From the NCBI GenBank assembly GCA_963921935.1, contig OY998175.1, forward strand, positions 310,457,484 through 310,521,483: 64,000 bases of DNA, read 5' to 3'. Made by a program: the position numbers and the translations under genes. Positions 23,214-35,436 of the stretch are shown one piece after another. The stretch's first letter is position 1. Every line of letters starts with the position of its first letter. Under the pieces are notes generated by a model. That model was given only the letters and a program-made list of their open reading frames with translations. It ran no database searches and had not been told where the DNA came from. The stretch is from Galeruca laticollis (taxonomy: Eukaryota; Arthropoda; Insecta; Coleoptera; Chrysomelidae).

Positions 23214-24437
23214 CTCTCTCACATTATCTAGACACTTACTCAAGTAGCTTATTGTCAAGCATATGAGAAAAATTTAAAAGTGATGCCATCTACCGGAAAT
23301 TGTCTGAAATAATAATTTTTTCATTTAAATGAAGAAAAATTTCTACTCTTTTACGAGGAAATGAGATTGTTTGTAATTTGAAACAGAGCCTCAGCTATAC
23401 TAGCCCCGCCCTACCACTCTCCCATTATTTAGACACTTACTTAAGTAGCTTATTGCCAAGCATATGTGAAAAATTTAAAAGTGATGCCATCTAGCGGAAT
23501 TTGTCTGAACTAATAATTTTTTCCATTTAAATGAAGAAAAATTTCAACTCTTTTACGAGGAAATGAGAAAGTTTGTAATTTGAAACAGAGCGTCAGCTAT
23601 ACTAGCCTCACCCTACCGCTCTCCCATTATCTAGACACTCACTTAAGTAGCTTATTGCCAAGCATATGTGAAAAATTTAAAAGTGATGCCATCTAGCGTA
23701 AATTGTCTGAACTAATAATTTTTTCCATTTAAATGAAGAAAAATTTCAACTCTTACGAGGAAATGAGAAAGTTTGTAATTTGAAACAGAGCGTCAGCTAT
23801 ACTAGCCCCGCCCTACCTCTCTCCCATTATCTAGACACTTACTTAAGTAGCTTATTGCCAAGCATATGAGAAAAATTTAAAAGTGATGCCATCTACCGGA
23901 AATTGTCAGAAATAATAATTTTTTCATTTTAATGAAGAAAAATTTCTACTCTTTTACGAGGAAATGAGAAAGTTTGTAATTTGAAACAGAGCGTCAGCTA
24001 TACTAGCCCCACCCTACCGCTCTCCCATTATCTAGACACTTACTTAAGTAGCTTATTGCCAAGCATATGTGAAAAATTTAAAAGTGATGCCTTCTAGCGG
24101 AAAATGTCTGAACTAATAATTTTTTCATATAAAGGAAGAAAAATTTCAACTCTTTTACGAGGAAATGAGAAAGTTTGTAATTTGATACAGAGCGTCAGAT
24201 ATACTAGCCCCGCCCTACCACTCTCCCATTATCTAGACACTTACTTAAGTAGCTTATTGCCAAGCATATGTGAAAAATTTAAAAGTGATGCCATCTAGCG
24301 GAAATTGTCTCAACTAATAATTTTTTCCATTTAAATGAAGAAAAATTTCAACTCTTTTACGAGGAAATGAGAAAGTTTGTAATTTGAAACAGAGCGTCAG
24401 CTATACTAGCCCCGCCCTACCACTCTCCCATTATTTA

Positions 24438-26244
24438 GACGCTTACTTAAGTAGCTTATTGCCATGCATATGAGAAAAATTTGAAAGTGATGCCATCTAC
24501 CGGAAATTGTCTGAACTAATAATTTTTTCATTTAAATGAAGAAAAATTTCAACTCTTTTACGAGGAAATGAGAAAGTTTGTAATTTGAAACAGAGCGTCA
24601 GCTATACTAGCCCCGCCCTACCACTCTACCATTATCTAGACACTTACTTAAGTAGCTTATTGCCAAGCATATGTGAAAAATTTAAAAGTGATGCCATCTA
24701 GCGTAAATTGTCTGAACTAATAATTTTTTCCATTTAAATGAAGAAAAATTTCAACTCTTTTACGAGGAAATGAGAAAGTTTGTAATTTTAAACAGAGCGT
24801 CAGCTATACTAGCCCCGTCCTACCACTCTACCATTATCTAGACACTTACTTAAGTAGCTTATTGCCAAGCATATGTGAAAAATTTAAAAGTGATGCATTC
24901 TAGCGGAAATTGTCTGAACTGATAATTTTTTCATTTAAATGAGGAAAAATTTCAAATCTTTTACGAGGAAATGAGAAAGTTTGTAATTTGAAACAGAGCG
25001 TCAGCTATACTAGCCCCGCCCTACCACTCTCCCATTATCTAGACACTTACTTAAGTAGCTTATTGCCAAGCATATGTGAAACATTTAAAAGTGATGCCAT
25101 CTACCGGAAATTGTCTGAAATAGTAATTTTTCCATTTAAATGAAGAAAAATTTCAACTCTTTTACGAGGAAATGAGATTGTTTGTAATTTGAAACAGAGC
25201 CTCAGCTATACTAGCCCCGCCCTACCACTCTCCCATTATCTAGACACTTACTTAAGTAGCTTATTGCCAAGCATATGTGGAAAATTTAAAAGTGATGCTA
25301 TCTACCGGAAATTGTCTGAACTAATAATTTTTTCATTTAAATGAAGAAAAATTTCAACTCTTTTTCGAGGAAATGAGAAAGTTTGTAATTTGAAACAGAG
25401 CGTCAGCTATACTAGCCCCGCCCTACCACTCTACCATTAACTAGACACTTACTAAAGTAGCTTATTGCCAAGCATATGAGAAAAATTTAAAAGTGATGCC
25501 ATCTACCGGAAATTGTCTGAACTAATAATTTTTTCATTTAAATGAAGAAAAATTTCAACTCTTTTACGAGGAAATGAGAAAGTTTCTAATTTGAAACAGA
25601 GCGTCAGCTATACTAGCCCCGCCCTACCACTCTCCCATTATCTAGACACTTACTTAAGTAGCTTATTGCCAAGCATTTGTGAAAAATTTAAAAGTGATGC
25701 CTTCTAGCGGAAATAATCAGAACTAATAATTTTTGCATTTGAAAGAAGAAAAATTTCAACCTCTTTTACGAGGAAATGAGAAAGTTTGTAATTTGAAACA
25801 GAGCGTCAGCTATACTAGCCCCGCCCTACCACTCTCCCATTATCTAGACACTTACTTAAGTAGCTTATTGCCAAGCATATGTGAAAAATTTAAAAGTGAT
25901 GCCTTCTAGCGGAAATTATCTAATAATTTTTTCATTTAAATGAAGAAAAATTTCAACTCTTTTACGAGGAAATGAGGAAGTTTGTAATTTGAAACAGAGC
26001 GTCAGCTATACTAGCCCCGCCCTACCACTCTCCCATTATCTAGACACTTACTTAAGTAGCTTATTGCCAAGCATATGTGAAAAATTTGAAAGTGATGCCA
26101 TCTAGCGGGAATTGTCTCAACTAATAATTTTTTCCATTTAAATGAAGAAAAATTTCAACTCTTTTACGAGGAAATGAGAAAGTTTGTAATTTGAAACAGA
26201 GCGTCAGCTATACTAGCCCCGCCCTACCACTCTCCCATTATTTA
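24438..26244 (+). repeat. Nine-monomer segment present only in copy 1 of the large unit
   Basis: It lies between two GACGCTTAC landmarks 1807 bp apart. Copy 2 has only one of them at this place (36661): left of it copy 2 follows 24.1-24.4 kb, and right of it copy 2 follows the sequence after 26245. The segment includes a GCATTCTAGCGG monomer with ATGAGGAAAAATTTC (about 24.9 kb), CTTTTTCGAGG (about 25.36 kb), CATTAACTAGAC (about 25.43 kb), and the first CATTTGTG / AATAATCAG monomer (25675). Either copy 1 gained it by internal duplication or copy 2 lost it by unequal exchange between the two landmarks. Confidence 0.75.
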
Positions 26245-28810
26245 GACGCTTACTTAAGTAGCTTATTGCCATGCATATGAGAAAAATTTGAAAGTGATGC
26301 CATCTACCGGAAATTGTCTGAACTAATAATTTTTTCATTTAAATGAAGAAAAATTTCAACTCTTTTACGAGGAAATGAGAAAGTTTGTAATTTGAAACAG
26401 AGCGTCAGCTATACTAGCCCCGCCCTACCACTCTACCATTATCTAGACACTTACTTAAGTAGCTTATTGCCAAGCATATGTGAAAAATTTAAAAGTGATG
26501 CCATCTAGCGTAAATTGTCTGAACTGATAATTTTTTCATTTAAATGAGGAAAAATTTCAAATCTTTTACGAGGAAATGAGAAAGTTTGTAATTTGAAACA
26601 GAGCGTCAGCTATACTAGCCCCGCCCTACCACTCTCCCATTATCTAGACACTTACTTAAGTAGCTTATTGCCAAGCATATGTGAAACATTTAAAAGTGAT
26701 GCCATCTACCGGAAATTGTCTGAAATAGTAATTTTTCTATTTAAATGAAGAAAAATTTCAACTCTTTTACGAGGAAATGAGATTGTTTGTAATTTGAAAC
26801 AGAGCCTCAGCTATACTAGCCCCGCCCTACCACTCTCCCATTATCTAGACACTTACTTAAGTAGCTTATTGCCAAGCATATGTGGAAAATTTAAAAGTGA
26901 TGCTATCTACCGGAAATTGTCTGAACTAATAATTTTTTCATTTAAATGAAGAAAAATTTCAACTCTTTTGCGAGGAAATGAGAAAGTTTGTAATTTGAAA
27001 CAGAGCGTCAGCTATACTAGCCCCGCCCTACCACTCTACCATTATTTAGACACTTACTAAAGTAGCTTATTGCCAAGCATATGAGAAAAATTTAAAAGTG
27101 ATGCCATCTACCGGAAATTGTCTGAACTAATAATTTTTTCATTTAAATGAAGAAAAATTTCAACTCTTTTACGAGGAAATGAGAAAGTTTCTAATTTGAA
27201 ACAGAGCGTCAGCTATACTAGCCCCGCCCTACCACTCTCCCATTATCTAGACACTTACTTAAGTAGCTTATTGCCAAGCATTTGTGAAAAATTTAAAAGT
27301 GATGCCTTCTAGCGGAAATAATCAGAACTAATAATTTTTGCATTTAAAAGAAGAAAAATTTCAACCTCTTTTACGAGGAAATGAGAAAGTTTGTAATTTG
27401 AAACAGAGCGTCAGCTATACTAGCCCCGCCCTACCACTCTCCCATTATCTAGACACTTACTTAAGTAGCTTATTGCCAAGCATATGTGAAAAATTTAAAA
27501 GTGATGCCTTCTAGCGGAAATTATCTAATAATTTTTTCATTTAAATGAAGAAAAATTTCAACTCTTTTACGAGGAAATGAGGAAGTTTGTAATTTGAAAC
27601 AGAGCGTCAGCTATACTAGCCCCGCCCTACCACTCTCCCATTATCTAGACACTTACTTAAGTAGCTTATTGCCAAGCATATGTGAAAAATTTAAAAGTGA
27701 TGCCTTCTAGCGGAAATTATCTAATAATTTTTTCATTTGAGTGAAGAAAAATTTCAACTCTTTTACGAGGAAATGAGAAAGTTTGTAATTTGAAACAGAG
27801 CGTCAGCTATACTAGCCCCGCCGTACCACTCTCCCATTATCTAGACACTTACTTAAGTATCTTATTGCCAAGCATATGTGAAAAATTTAAAAGTGATGCC
27901 TTCTAGCGGAAATTATCAGAACTAATAATTTTTTCATTTAAATGAAGAAAAATTTCAACTCTTTTACGAGGAAATGAGAAAGTTTGTAATTTGAAACAGA
28001 GCGTCAGCTATACTAGCCCCACCCTACCACTCTCCCATTATCTAGACACTTACTTAAGTAGCTTATTGCCAAGCATATGAGAAAAATTTAAAAGTGATGC
28101 CATCTACCGGAAATTGTCTGAAATAGTAATTTTTCCATTTAAATGAAGAAAAATTTCAACTCTTTTAAAAGGAAATGAGATTGTTTGTAATTTGAAACAG
28201 AGCCTCAGCTATACTAGCCCAACCCTACCACTCTCCCATTATCTAGACACTTACTTAAGTAGCTTATTGCCAAGCATATGTGAAAAATTTAAAAGTGATG
28301 CTTTCTACCGGAAATTGTCTGAACTAATAATTTTTTCATTTAAATGAAGAAAAATTTCAACTCTTTTACGCGGAAATGAGAAAGTTTGTCATTTGAAACA
28401 GAGCGTCAACTATACTAGCCCCGCCCTACCACTCTCCCATTATCTAGACACTTACTTAAGTAGCTTATTGCCAAGCATATGTGAAAAATTAAAAGTGATG
28501 CTATCTACCGGAAATTGTCTGAACTAATAATTTTTTCATATAAATGAAGGAAAATTTCAACTCTTTTACGAGGAAATGAGAAAGTTTGTAATTTGAAACA
28601 GAGCGTCAGCTATACTAGCCCCGCCCTACCACTCTCCCATTATCTAGACACTTACTTAAGTAGCTTATTGCCAAGCATATGTGGAAAATTTAAAAGTGAT
28701 GCTATCTACCGGATATTGTCTGAACTAATAATTTTTTCATTTAAATGAAGAAAAATTTCAACTCTTTTGCGAGGAAATGAGAAAGTTTGTAATTTGGAAC
28801 AGAGCGTCAG
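25675..28810 (+). repeat. Nested module, first occurrence (~16 monomers, 3136 bp)
   Basis: It starts with a CATTTGTG monomer carrying AATAATCAG and TTTTTGCATTTGAAAG. It includes the GACGCTTAC / CCATGCATATG monomer (26245), GTGAAACATTT (26681), TGTGGAAAATTT, TTTCTAATTTG, CAACCTCTTTT, the 5-bp-deleted TTATCTAATAATT type, CCGCCGTACC with AAGTATCTT, CTTTTAAAAGG, and ACGCGGAAATG. The same series recurs 3803 bp later (GTGAAAC 26681 to 30484; CATTTGTG 25675 to 29478). Most of it returns in copy 2 at +10,416 bp. Confidence 0.85.
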
Positions 28811-29477
28811 CTATACTAGCCCCGCCCTACCACTCTCCCATTATCTAGACACTTACTTAAGTAGCTTATTGCCAAGCATATGTGAAAAATTTAAAAGTGA
28901 TGCCTTCTAGCGGAAATTATCTAATAATTTTTTCATTTAAATGAAGAAAAATTTCAACTCTTTTACGAGGAAATGAGGAAGTTTGTAATTTGAAACAGAG
29001 CGTCAGCTATACTAGCCCCGCCCTACCACTCTCCCATTATCTAGACACTTACTTAAGTAGCTTATTGCCAAGCATATGTGAAAAATTTGAAAGTGATGCC
29101 ATCTAGCGGAAATAATCAGAACTAATAATTTTTGCATTTGAAAGAAGAAAAATTTCAACCTCTTTTACGAGGAAATGAGAAAGTTTGTAATTTGAAACAG
29201 AGCGTCAGCTATACTAGCCCCGCCCTACCACTCTCCCATTATCTAGACACTTACTTAAGTAGCTTATTGCCAAGCATATGTGAAAAATTTGAAAGTGATG
29301 CCATCTAGCGGAAATAATCAGAACTAATAATTTTTGCATTTGAAAGAAGAAAAATTTCAACCTCTTTTACGAGGAAATGAGAAAGTTTGTAATTTGAAAC
29401 AGAGCGTCAGCTATACTAGCCCCGCCCTACCACTCTCCCATTATCTAGACACTTACTTAAGTAGCTTATTGCCAAGC
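28811..29477 (+). repeat. Run of AATAATCAG-type monomers between nested modules
   Basis: After one TTATCTAATAATT monomer, adjacent monomers carry CCATCTAGCGGAAATAATCAG with GCATTTGAAAG and CAACCTCTTTT (one base longer than usual). With the next monomer at 29478 this gives three nearly identical units in a row, a local single-monomer amplification. The run is copied at about 39.2-39.9 kb in the second large unit. No gene is visible. Confidence 0.75.
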
Positions 29478-32400
29478 ATTTGTGAAAAATTTAAAAGTGA
29501 TGCCTTCTAGCGGAAATAATCAGAACTAATAATTTTTGCATTTGAAAGAAGAAAAATTTCAACCTCTTTTACGAGGAAATGAGAAAGTTTGTAATTTGAA
29601 ACAGAGCGTCAGCTATACTAGCCCCGCCCTACCACTCTCCCATTATCTAGACACTTACTTAAGTAGCTTATTGCCAAGCATATGTGAAAAATTTAAAAGT
29701 GATGCCTTCTAGCGGAAATTATCTAAGAATTTTTTCATTTAAATGAAGAAAAATTTCAACTCTTTTACGAGGAAATGAGGAAGTTTGTAATTTGAAACAG
29801 AGCGTCATCTATACTAGCCCCGCCCTACCACTCTCCCATTATCTAGACACTTACTTAAGTAGCTTATTGCCAAGCATATGTGAAAAATTTGAAAGTGATG
29901 CCATCTAGCGGGAATTGTCTCAACTAATAATTTTTTCCATTTAAATGAAGAAAAATTTCAACTCTTTTACGAGGAAATGAGAAAGTTTGTAATTTGAAAC
30001 AGAGCGTCAGCTATACTAGCCCCGCCCTACCACTCTCCCATTATTTAGACGCTTACTTAAGTAGCTTATTGCCATGCATATGAGAAAAATTTGAAAGTGA
30101 TGCCATCTACCGGAAATTGTCTGAACTAATAATTTTTTCATTTAAATGAAGAAAAATTTCAACTCTTTTACGAGGAAATGAGAAAGTTTGTAATTTGAAA
30201 CAGAGCGTCAGCTATACTAGCCCCGCCCTACCACTCTACCATTATCTAGACACTTACTTAAGTAGCTTATTGCCAAGCATATGTGAAAAATTTAAAAGTG
30301 ATGCCATCTAGCGTAAATTGTCTGAACTGATAATTTTTTCATTTAAATGAGGAAAAATTTCAAATCTTTTACGAGGAAATGAGAAAGTTTGTAATTTGAA
30401 ACAGAGCGTCAGCTATACTAGCCCCGCCCTACCACTCTCCCATTATCTAGACACTTACTTAAGTAGCTTATTGCCAAGCATATGTGAAACATTTAAAAGT
30501 GATGCCATCTACCGGAAATTGTCTGAAATAGTAATTTTTCTATTTAAATGAAGAAAAATTTCAACTCTTTTACGAGGAAATGAGATTGTTTGTAATTTGA
30601 AACAGAGCCTCAGCTATACTAGCCCCGCCCTACCACTCTCCCATTATCTAGACACTTACTTAAGTAGCTTATTGCCAAGCATATGTGGAAAATTTAAAAG
30701 TGATGCTATCTACCGGAAATTGTCTGAACTAATAATTTTTTCATTTAAATGAAGAAAAATTTCAACTCTTTTGCGAGGAAATGAGAAAGTTTGTAATTTG
30801 AAACAGAGCGTCAGCTATACTAGCCCCGCCCTACCACTCTACCATTATTTAGACACTTACTAAAGTAGCTTATTGCCAAGCATATGAGAAAAATTTAAAA
30901 GTGATGCCATCTACCGGAAATTGTCTGAACTAATAATTTTTTCATTTAAATGAAGAAAAATTTCAACTCTTTTACGAGGAAATGAGAAAGTTTCTAATTT
31001 GAAACAGAGCGTCAGCTATACTAGCCCCGCCCTACCACTCTCCCATTATCTAGACACTTACTTAAGTAGCTTATTGCCAAGCATTTGTGAAAAATTTAAA
31101 AGTGATGCCTTCTAGCGGAAATAATCAGAACTAATAATTTTTGCATTTAAAAGAAGAAAAATTTCAACCTCTTTTACGAGGAAATGAGAAAGTTTGTAAT
31201 TTGAAACAGAGCGTCAGCTATACTAGCCCCGCCCTACCACTCTCCCATTATCTAGACACTTACTTAAGTAGCTTATTGCCAAGCATATGTGAAAAATTTA
31301 AAAGTGATGCCTTCTAGCGGAAATTATCTAATAATTTTTTCATTTAAATGAAGGAAAATTTCAACTCTTTTACGAGGGAATGAGGAAGTTTGTAATTTGA
31401 AACAGAGCGTCAGCTATACTAGCCCCGCCCTACCACTCTCCCATTATCTAGACACTTACTTAAGTAGCTTATTGCCAAGCATATGTGAAAAATTTAAAAG
31501 TGATGCCTTCTAGCGGAAATTATCTAATAATTTTTTCATTTGAGTGAAGAAAAATTTCAACTCTTTTACGAGGAAATGAGAAAGTTTGTAATTTGAAACA
31601 GAGCATCAGCTATACTAGCCCCGCCGTACCACTCTCCCATTATCTAGACACTTACTTAAGTATCTTATTGCCAAGCATATGTGAAAAATTTAAAAGTGAT
31701 GCCTTCTAGCGGAAATTATCAGAACTAATAATTTTTTCATTTAAATGAAGAAAAATTTCAACTCTTTTACGAGGAAATGAGAAAGTTTGTAATTTGAAAC
31801 AGAGCGTCAGCTATACTAGCCCCACCCTACCACTCTCCCATTATCTAGACACTTACTTAAGTAGCTTATTGCCAAGCATATGAGAAAAATTTAAAAGTGA
31901 TGCCATCTACCGGAAATTGTCTGAAATAGTAATTTTTTCATTTAAATGAAGAAAAATTTCAACTCTTTTAAAAGGAAATGAGATTGTTTGTAATTTGAAA
32001 CAGAGCCTCAGCTATACTAGCCCAACCCTACCACTCTCCCATTATCTAGACACTTACTTAAGTAGCTTATTGCCAAGCATATGTGAAAAATTTAAAAGTG
32101 ATGCTTTCTACCGGAAATTGTCTGAACTAATAATTTTTTCATTTAAATGAAGAAAAATTTCAACTCTTTTACGCGGAAATGAGAAAGTTTGTAATTTGAA
32201 ACAGAGCGTCAACTATACTAGCCCCGCCCTACCACTCTCCCATTATCTAGACACTTACTTAAGTAGCTTATTGCCAAGCATATGTGAAAAATTAAAAGTG
32301 ATGCTATCTACCGGAAATTGTCTGAACTAATAATTTTTTCATATAAATGAAGGAAAATTTCAACTCTTTTACGAGGAAATGAGAAAGTTTGTAATTTGAA

Positions 32401-32613
32401 ACAGAGCGTCAGCTATACTAGCCCCGCCCTACCACTCTCCCATTATCTAGACACTTACTTAAGTAGCTTATTGCCAAGCATATGTGGAAAATTTAAAAGT
32501 GATGCTATCTACCGGAAATTGTCTGAACTAATAATTTTTTCATTTAAATGAAGAAAAATTTCAACTCTTTTGCGAGGAAATGAGAAAGTTTGTAATTTGA
32601 AACAGAGCGTCAG
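29478..32613 (+). repeat. Nested module, second occurrence (3136 bp)
   Basis: Matches 25675-28810 at a constant 3803 bp with few substitutions: TTATCTAAGAATT near 29725 against TTATCTAATAATT, GAGCATCAG near 31603 against GAGCGTCAG, and a plain CCGGAAATTG near 32514 where the first occurrence has CCGGATATTG. The match ends where this copy switches to TATACAAGCCCC with CCCACCCTACCGCTC (about 32.6 kb). Confidence 0.85.
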
Positions 32614-35436
32614 CTATACAAGCCCCACCCTACCGCTCTCCCATTATCTAGACACTTACTTAAGTAGCTTATTGCCAAGCATATGTGAAAAATTTAAAAG
32701 TGATGCCATCTAGCGGGAATTGTCTCAACTAATAATTTTTTCATTTAAATGAAGAAAAATTTCAACTCTTTTGCGAGGAAATGAGAAAGTTTGTAATTTG
32801 AAACAGAGCGTCAGCTATACAAGCCCCGCCCTACCACTCTCCCATTATTTAGACGCTTACTTAAGTAGCTTATTGCCATGCATATGAGAAAAATTTGAAA
32901 GTGATGCCATCTACCGGAAATTGTCTGAACTAATAATTTTTTCATTTAAATGAAGAAAAATTTCAACTCTTTTACGAGGAAATGAGAAAGTTTGTAATTT
33001 GAAACAGAGCGTCAGCTATACTAGCCCCGCCCTACCACTCTCCCATTATCTAGACACTTACTTAAGTAGCTTATTGCCAAGCATATGTGAAACATTTAAA
33101 AGTGATGCCATCTACCGGAAATTGTCTGAAATAGTAATTTTTCCATTTAAATGAAGAAAAATTTCAACTCTTTTACGAGGAAATGAGATTGTTTGTAATT
33201 TGAAACAGAGCCTCAGCTATACTAGCCCCGCCCTACCACTCTCCCATTATCTAGACACTTACTTAAGTAGCTTATTGCCAAGCATATGTGGAAAATTTAA
33301 AAGTGATGCTATCTACCGGAAATTGTCTGAACTAATAATTTTTTCATTTAAATGAAGAAAAATTTCAACTCTTTTGCGAGGAAATGAGAAAGTTTGTAAT
33401 TTGAAACAGAGCGTCAGCTATACTAGCCCCGCCCTACCACTCTACCATTATTTAGACACTTACTAAAGTAGCTTATTGCCAAGCATATGAGAAAAATTTA
33501 AAAGTGATGCCATCTACCGGAAATTGTCTGAACTAATAATTTTTTCATTTAAATGAAGAAAAATTTCAACTCTTTTACGAGGAAATGAGAAAGTTTCTAA
33601 TTTGAAACAGAGCGTCAGCTATACTAGCCCCGCCCTACCACTCTCCCATTATCTAGACACTTACTTAAGTAGCTTATTGCCAAGCATTTGTGAAAAATTT
33701 AAAAGTGATGCCTTCTAGCGGAAATAATCAGAACTAATAATTTTTGCATTTAAAAGAAGAAAAATTTCAACCTCTTTTACGAGGAAATGAGAAAGTTTGT
33801 AATTTGAAACAGAGCGTCAGCTATACTAGCCCCGCCCTACCACTCTCCCATTATCTAGACACTTACTTAAGTAGCTTATTGCCAAGCATATGTGAAAAAT
33901 TTAAAAGTGATGCCTTCTAGCGGAAATTATCTAATAATTTTTTCATTTAAATGAAGAAAAATTTCAACTCTTTTACGAGGAAATGAGGAAGTTTGTAATT
34001 TGAAACAGAGCGTCAGCTATACTAGCCCCGCCCTACCACTCTCCCATTATCTAGACACTTACTTAAGTAGCTTATTGCCAAGCATATGTGAAAAATTTAA
34101 AAGTGATGCCTTCTAGCGGAAATTATCTAATAATTTTTTCATTTGAGTGAAGAAAAATTTCAACTCTTTTACGAGGAAATGAGAAAGTTTGTAATTTGAA
34201 ACAGAGCGTCAGCTATACTAGCCCCGCCGTACCACTCTCCCATTATCTAGACACTTACTCAAGTATCTTATTGCCAAGCATATGTGAAAAATTTAAAAGT
34301 GATGCCTTCTAGCGGAAATTATCAGAACTAATAATTTTTTCATTTAAATGAAGAAAAATTTCAACTCTTTTACGAGGAAATGAGAAAGTTTGTAATTTGA
34401 AACAGAGCGTCAGCTATACTAGCCCCGCCCTACCACTCTCCCATTATCTAGACACTTACTTAAGTAGCTTATTGCCAAGCATATGAGAAAAATTTGAAAG
34501 TGATGCCATCTACCGGAAATTATCTGAACTAATAATTTTTCATTTAAATGAAGAAAAATTTCAACTCTTTTATGAGGAAATGAGAAAGTTTGTAATTTGA
34601 AACAGAGCGTCATCTATACTAGCCCCGCCCTACCTCTCTCCCATTATCTAGACACTTACTTAAGTAGCTTATTGCCAAGCATATGAGAAAAATTTAAAAG
34701 TGATGCCATCTACCGGAAATTGTCTGAAATAGTAATTTTTTCATTTAAATGAAGAAAAATTTCAACTCTTTTAAAAGGAAATGAGATTGTTTGTAATTTG
34801 AAACAGAGCCTCAGCTATACTAGCCCAACCCTACCACTCTCCCATTATCTAGACACTTACTTAAGTAGCTTATTGCCAAGCATATGTGAAAAATTTAAAA
34901 GTGATGCTTTCTACCGGAAATTGTCTGAACTAATAATTTTTTCATTTAAATGAAGAAAAATTTCAACTCTTTTACGCGGAAATGAGAAAGTTTGTAATTT
35001 GAAACAGAGCGTCAACTATACTAGCCCCGCCCTACCACTCTCCCATTATCTAGACACTTACTTAAGTAGCTTATTGCCAAGCATATGTGAAAAATTAAAA
35101 GTGATGCTATCTACCGGAAATTGTCTGAACTAATAATTTTTACATATAAATGAAGGAAAATTTCAACTCTTTTACGAGGAAATGAGAAAGTTTGTAATTT
35201 GAAACAGAGCGTCAGCTATACTAGCCCCGCCCTACCACTCTCCCATTATCTAGACACTTACTTAAGTAGCTTATTGCCAAGCATATGTGGAAAATTTAAA
35301 AGTGATGCTATCTACCGGAAATTGTCTGAACTAATAATTTTTTCATTTAAATGAAGAAAAATTTCAACTCTTTTGCGAGGAAATGAGAAAGTTTGTAATT
35401 TGAAACAGAGCGTCAGCTATACTAGCCCCGCCCTAC
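32614..35436 (+). repeat. Nested module, third and rearranged occurrence
   Basis: It restarts at the GACGCTTAC monomer (32852). GTGAAACATTT follows after 235 bases (33087) instead of 436 as in the second occurrence, so one monomer (the CATCTAGCGT / ATGAGGAAAAA type) is missing. Near 34490-34680 it has an additional monomer with GAAATTATCTG, a shorter T-run and TTTTATGAGG. TATACAAGCCCC occurs twice (about 32.62 and 32.82 kb) and appears to be specific to this rearranged form and its copy at 43.0-43.2 kb. Confidence 0.78.

Larger units (their letters stand above)
23214..35436 (+). repeat. Large higher-order unit, copy 1 (12,223 bp, ~61 monomers)
   Basis: Begins with a CCTCTCTCACATT monomer and the landmark ACTCAAGTAGCTTATTGTCA (23238), which returns at 35461, 12,223 bp later. 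After about 26.1 kb the offset to the second copy becomes 10,416 bp (GACGCTTAC 26245 to 36661, 30048 to 40464, 32852 to 43268; CCGGATATTG about 28.71 kb and about 39.12 kb). The 1807-bp difference equals nine monomers present here around 24.4-26.2 kb and missing from copy 2. The copy ends where the sequence returns to the CCTCTCTCACATT monomer; the exchange point lies within 35379-35436. Confidence 0.88.

Noticed and set aside
24104..24298. A 64-codon plus-strand open frame, identical at 36327-36521.
   Set aside because: It spans almost one satellite monomer. One T-to-G change turns the usual in-frame TGA (AAATGAAGA) into GGA (AAAGGAAGA), which opens the frame, and the stop is the TAG of the CTAG motif. 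The second occurrence exists only because of the 12,223-bp duplication. There is no start context, family resemblance or codon-level conservation.
25361..25377. CENP-B box candidate at TTTTTCGAGGAAATGAG.
   Set aside because: TTCG is present only in this single variant monomer (normally TTACG or TTGCG), and the CGGG end required by the CENP-B box consensus is missing.
29101..29600. A telomeric or simple-sequence repeat suggested by the run of similar units.
   Set aside because: The period is one full ~201-bp monomer of the AATAATCAG type, with no short-motif tandem repeat inside it.
34419..34613. A 64-codon minus-strand open frame, identical at 44835-45029.
   Set aside because: It lies in the odd monomer with a one-base-shorter T-run and TTTTATGAGG, which shifts and opens the frame by chance. 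The copy is explained by the 10,416-bp duplication. It is not a gene.
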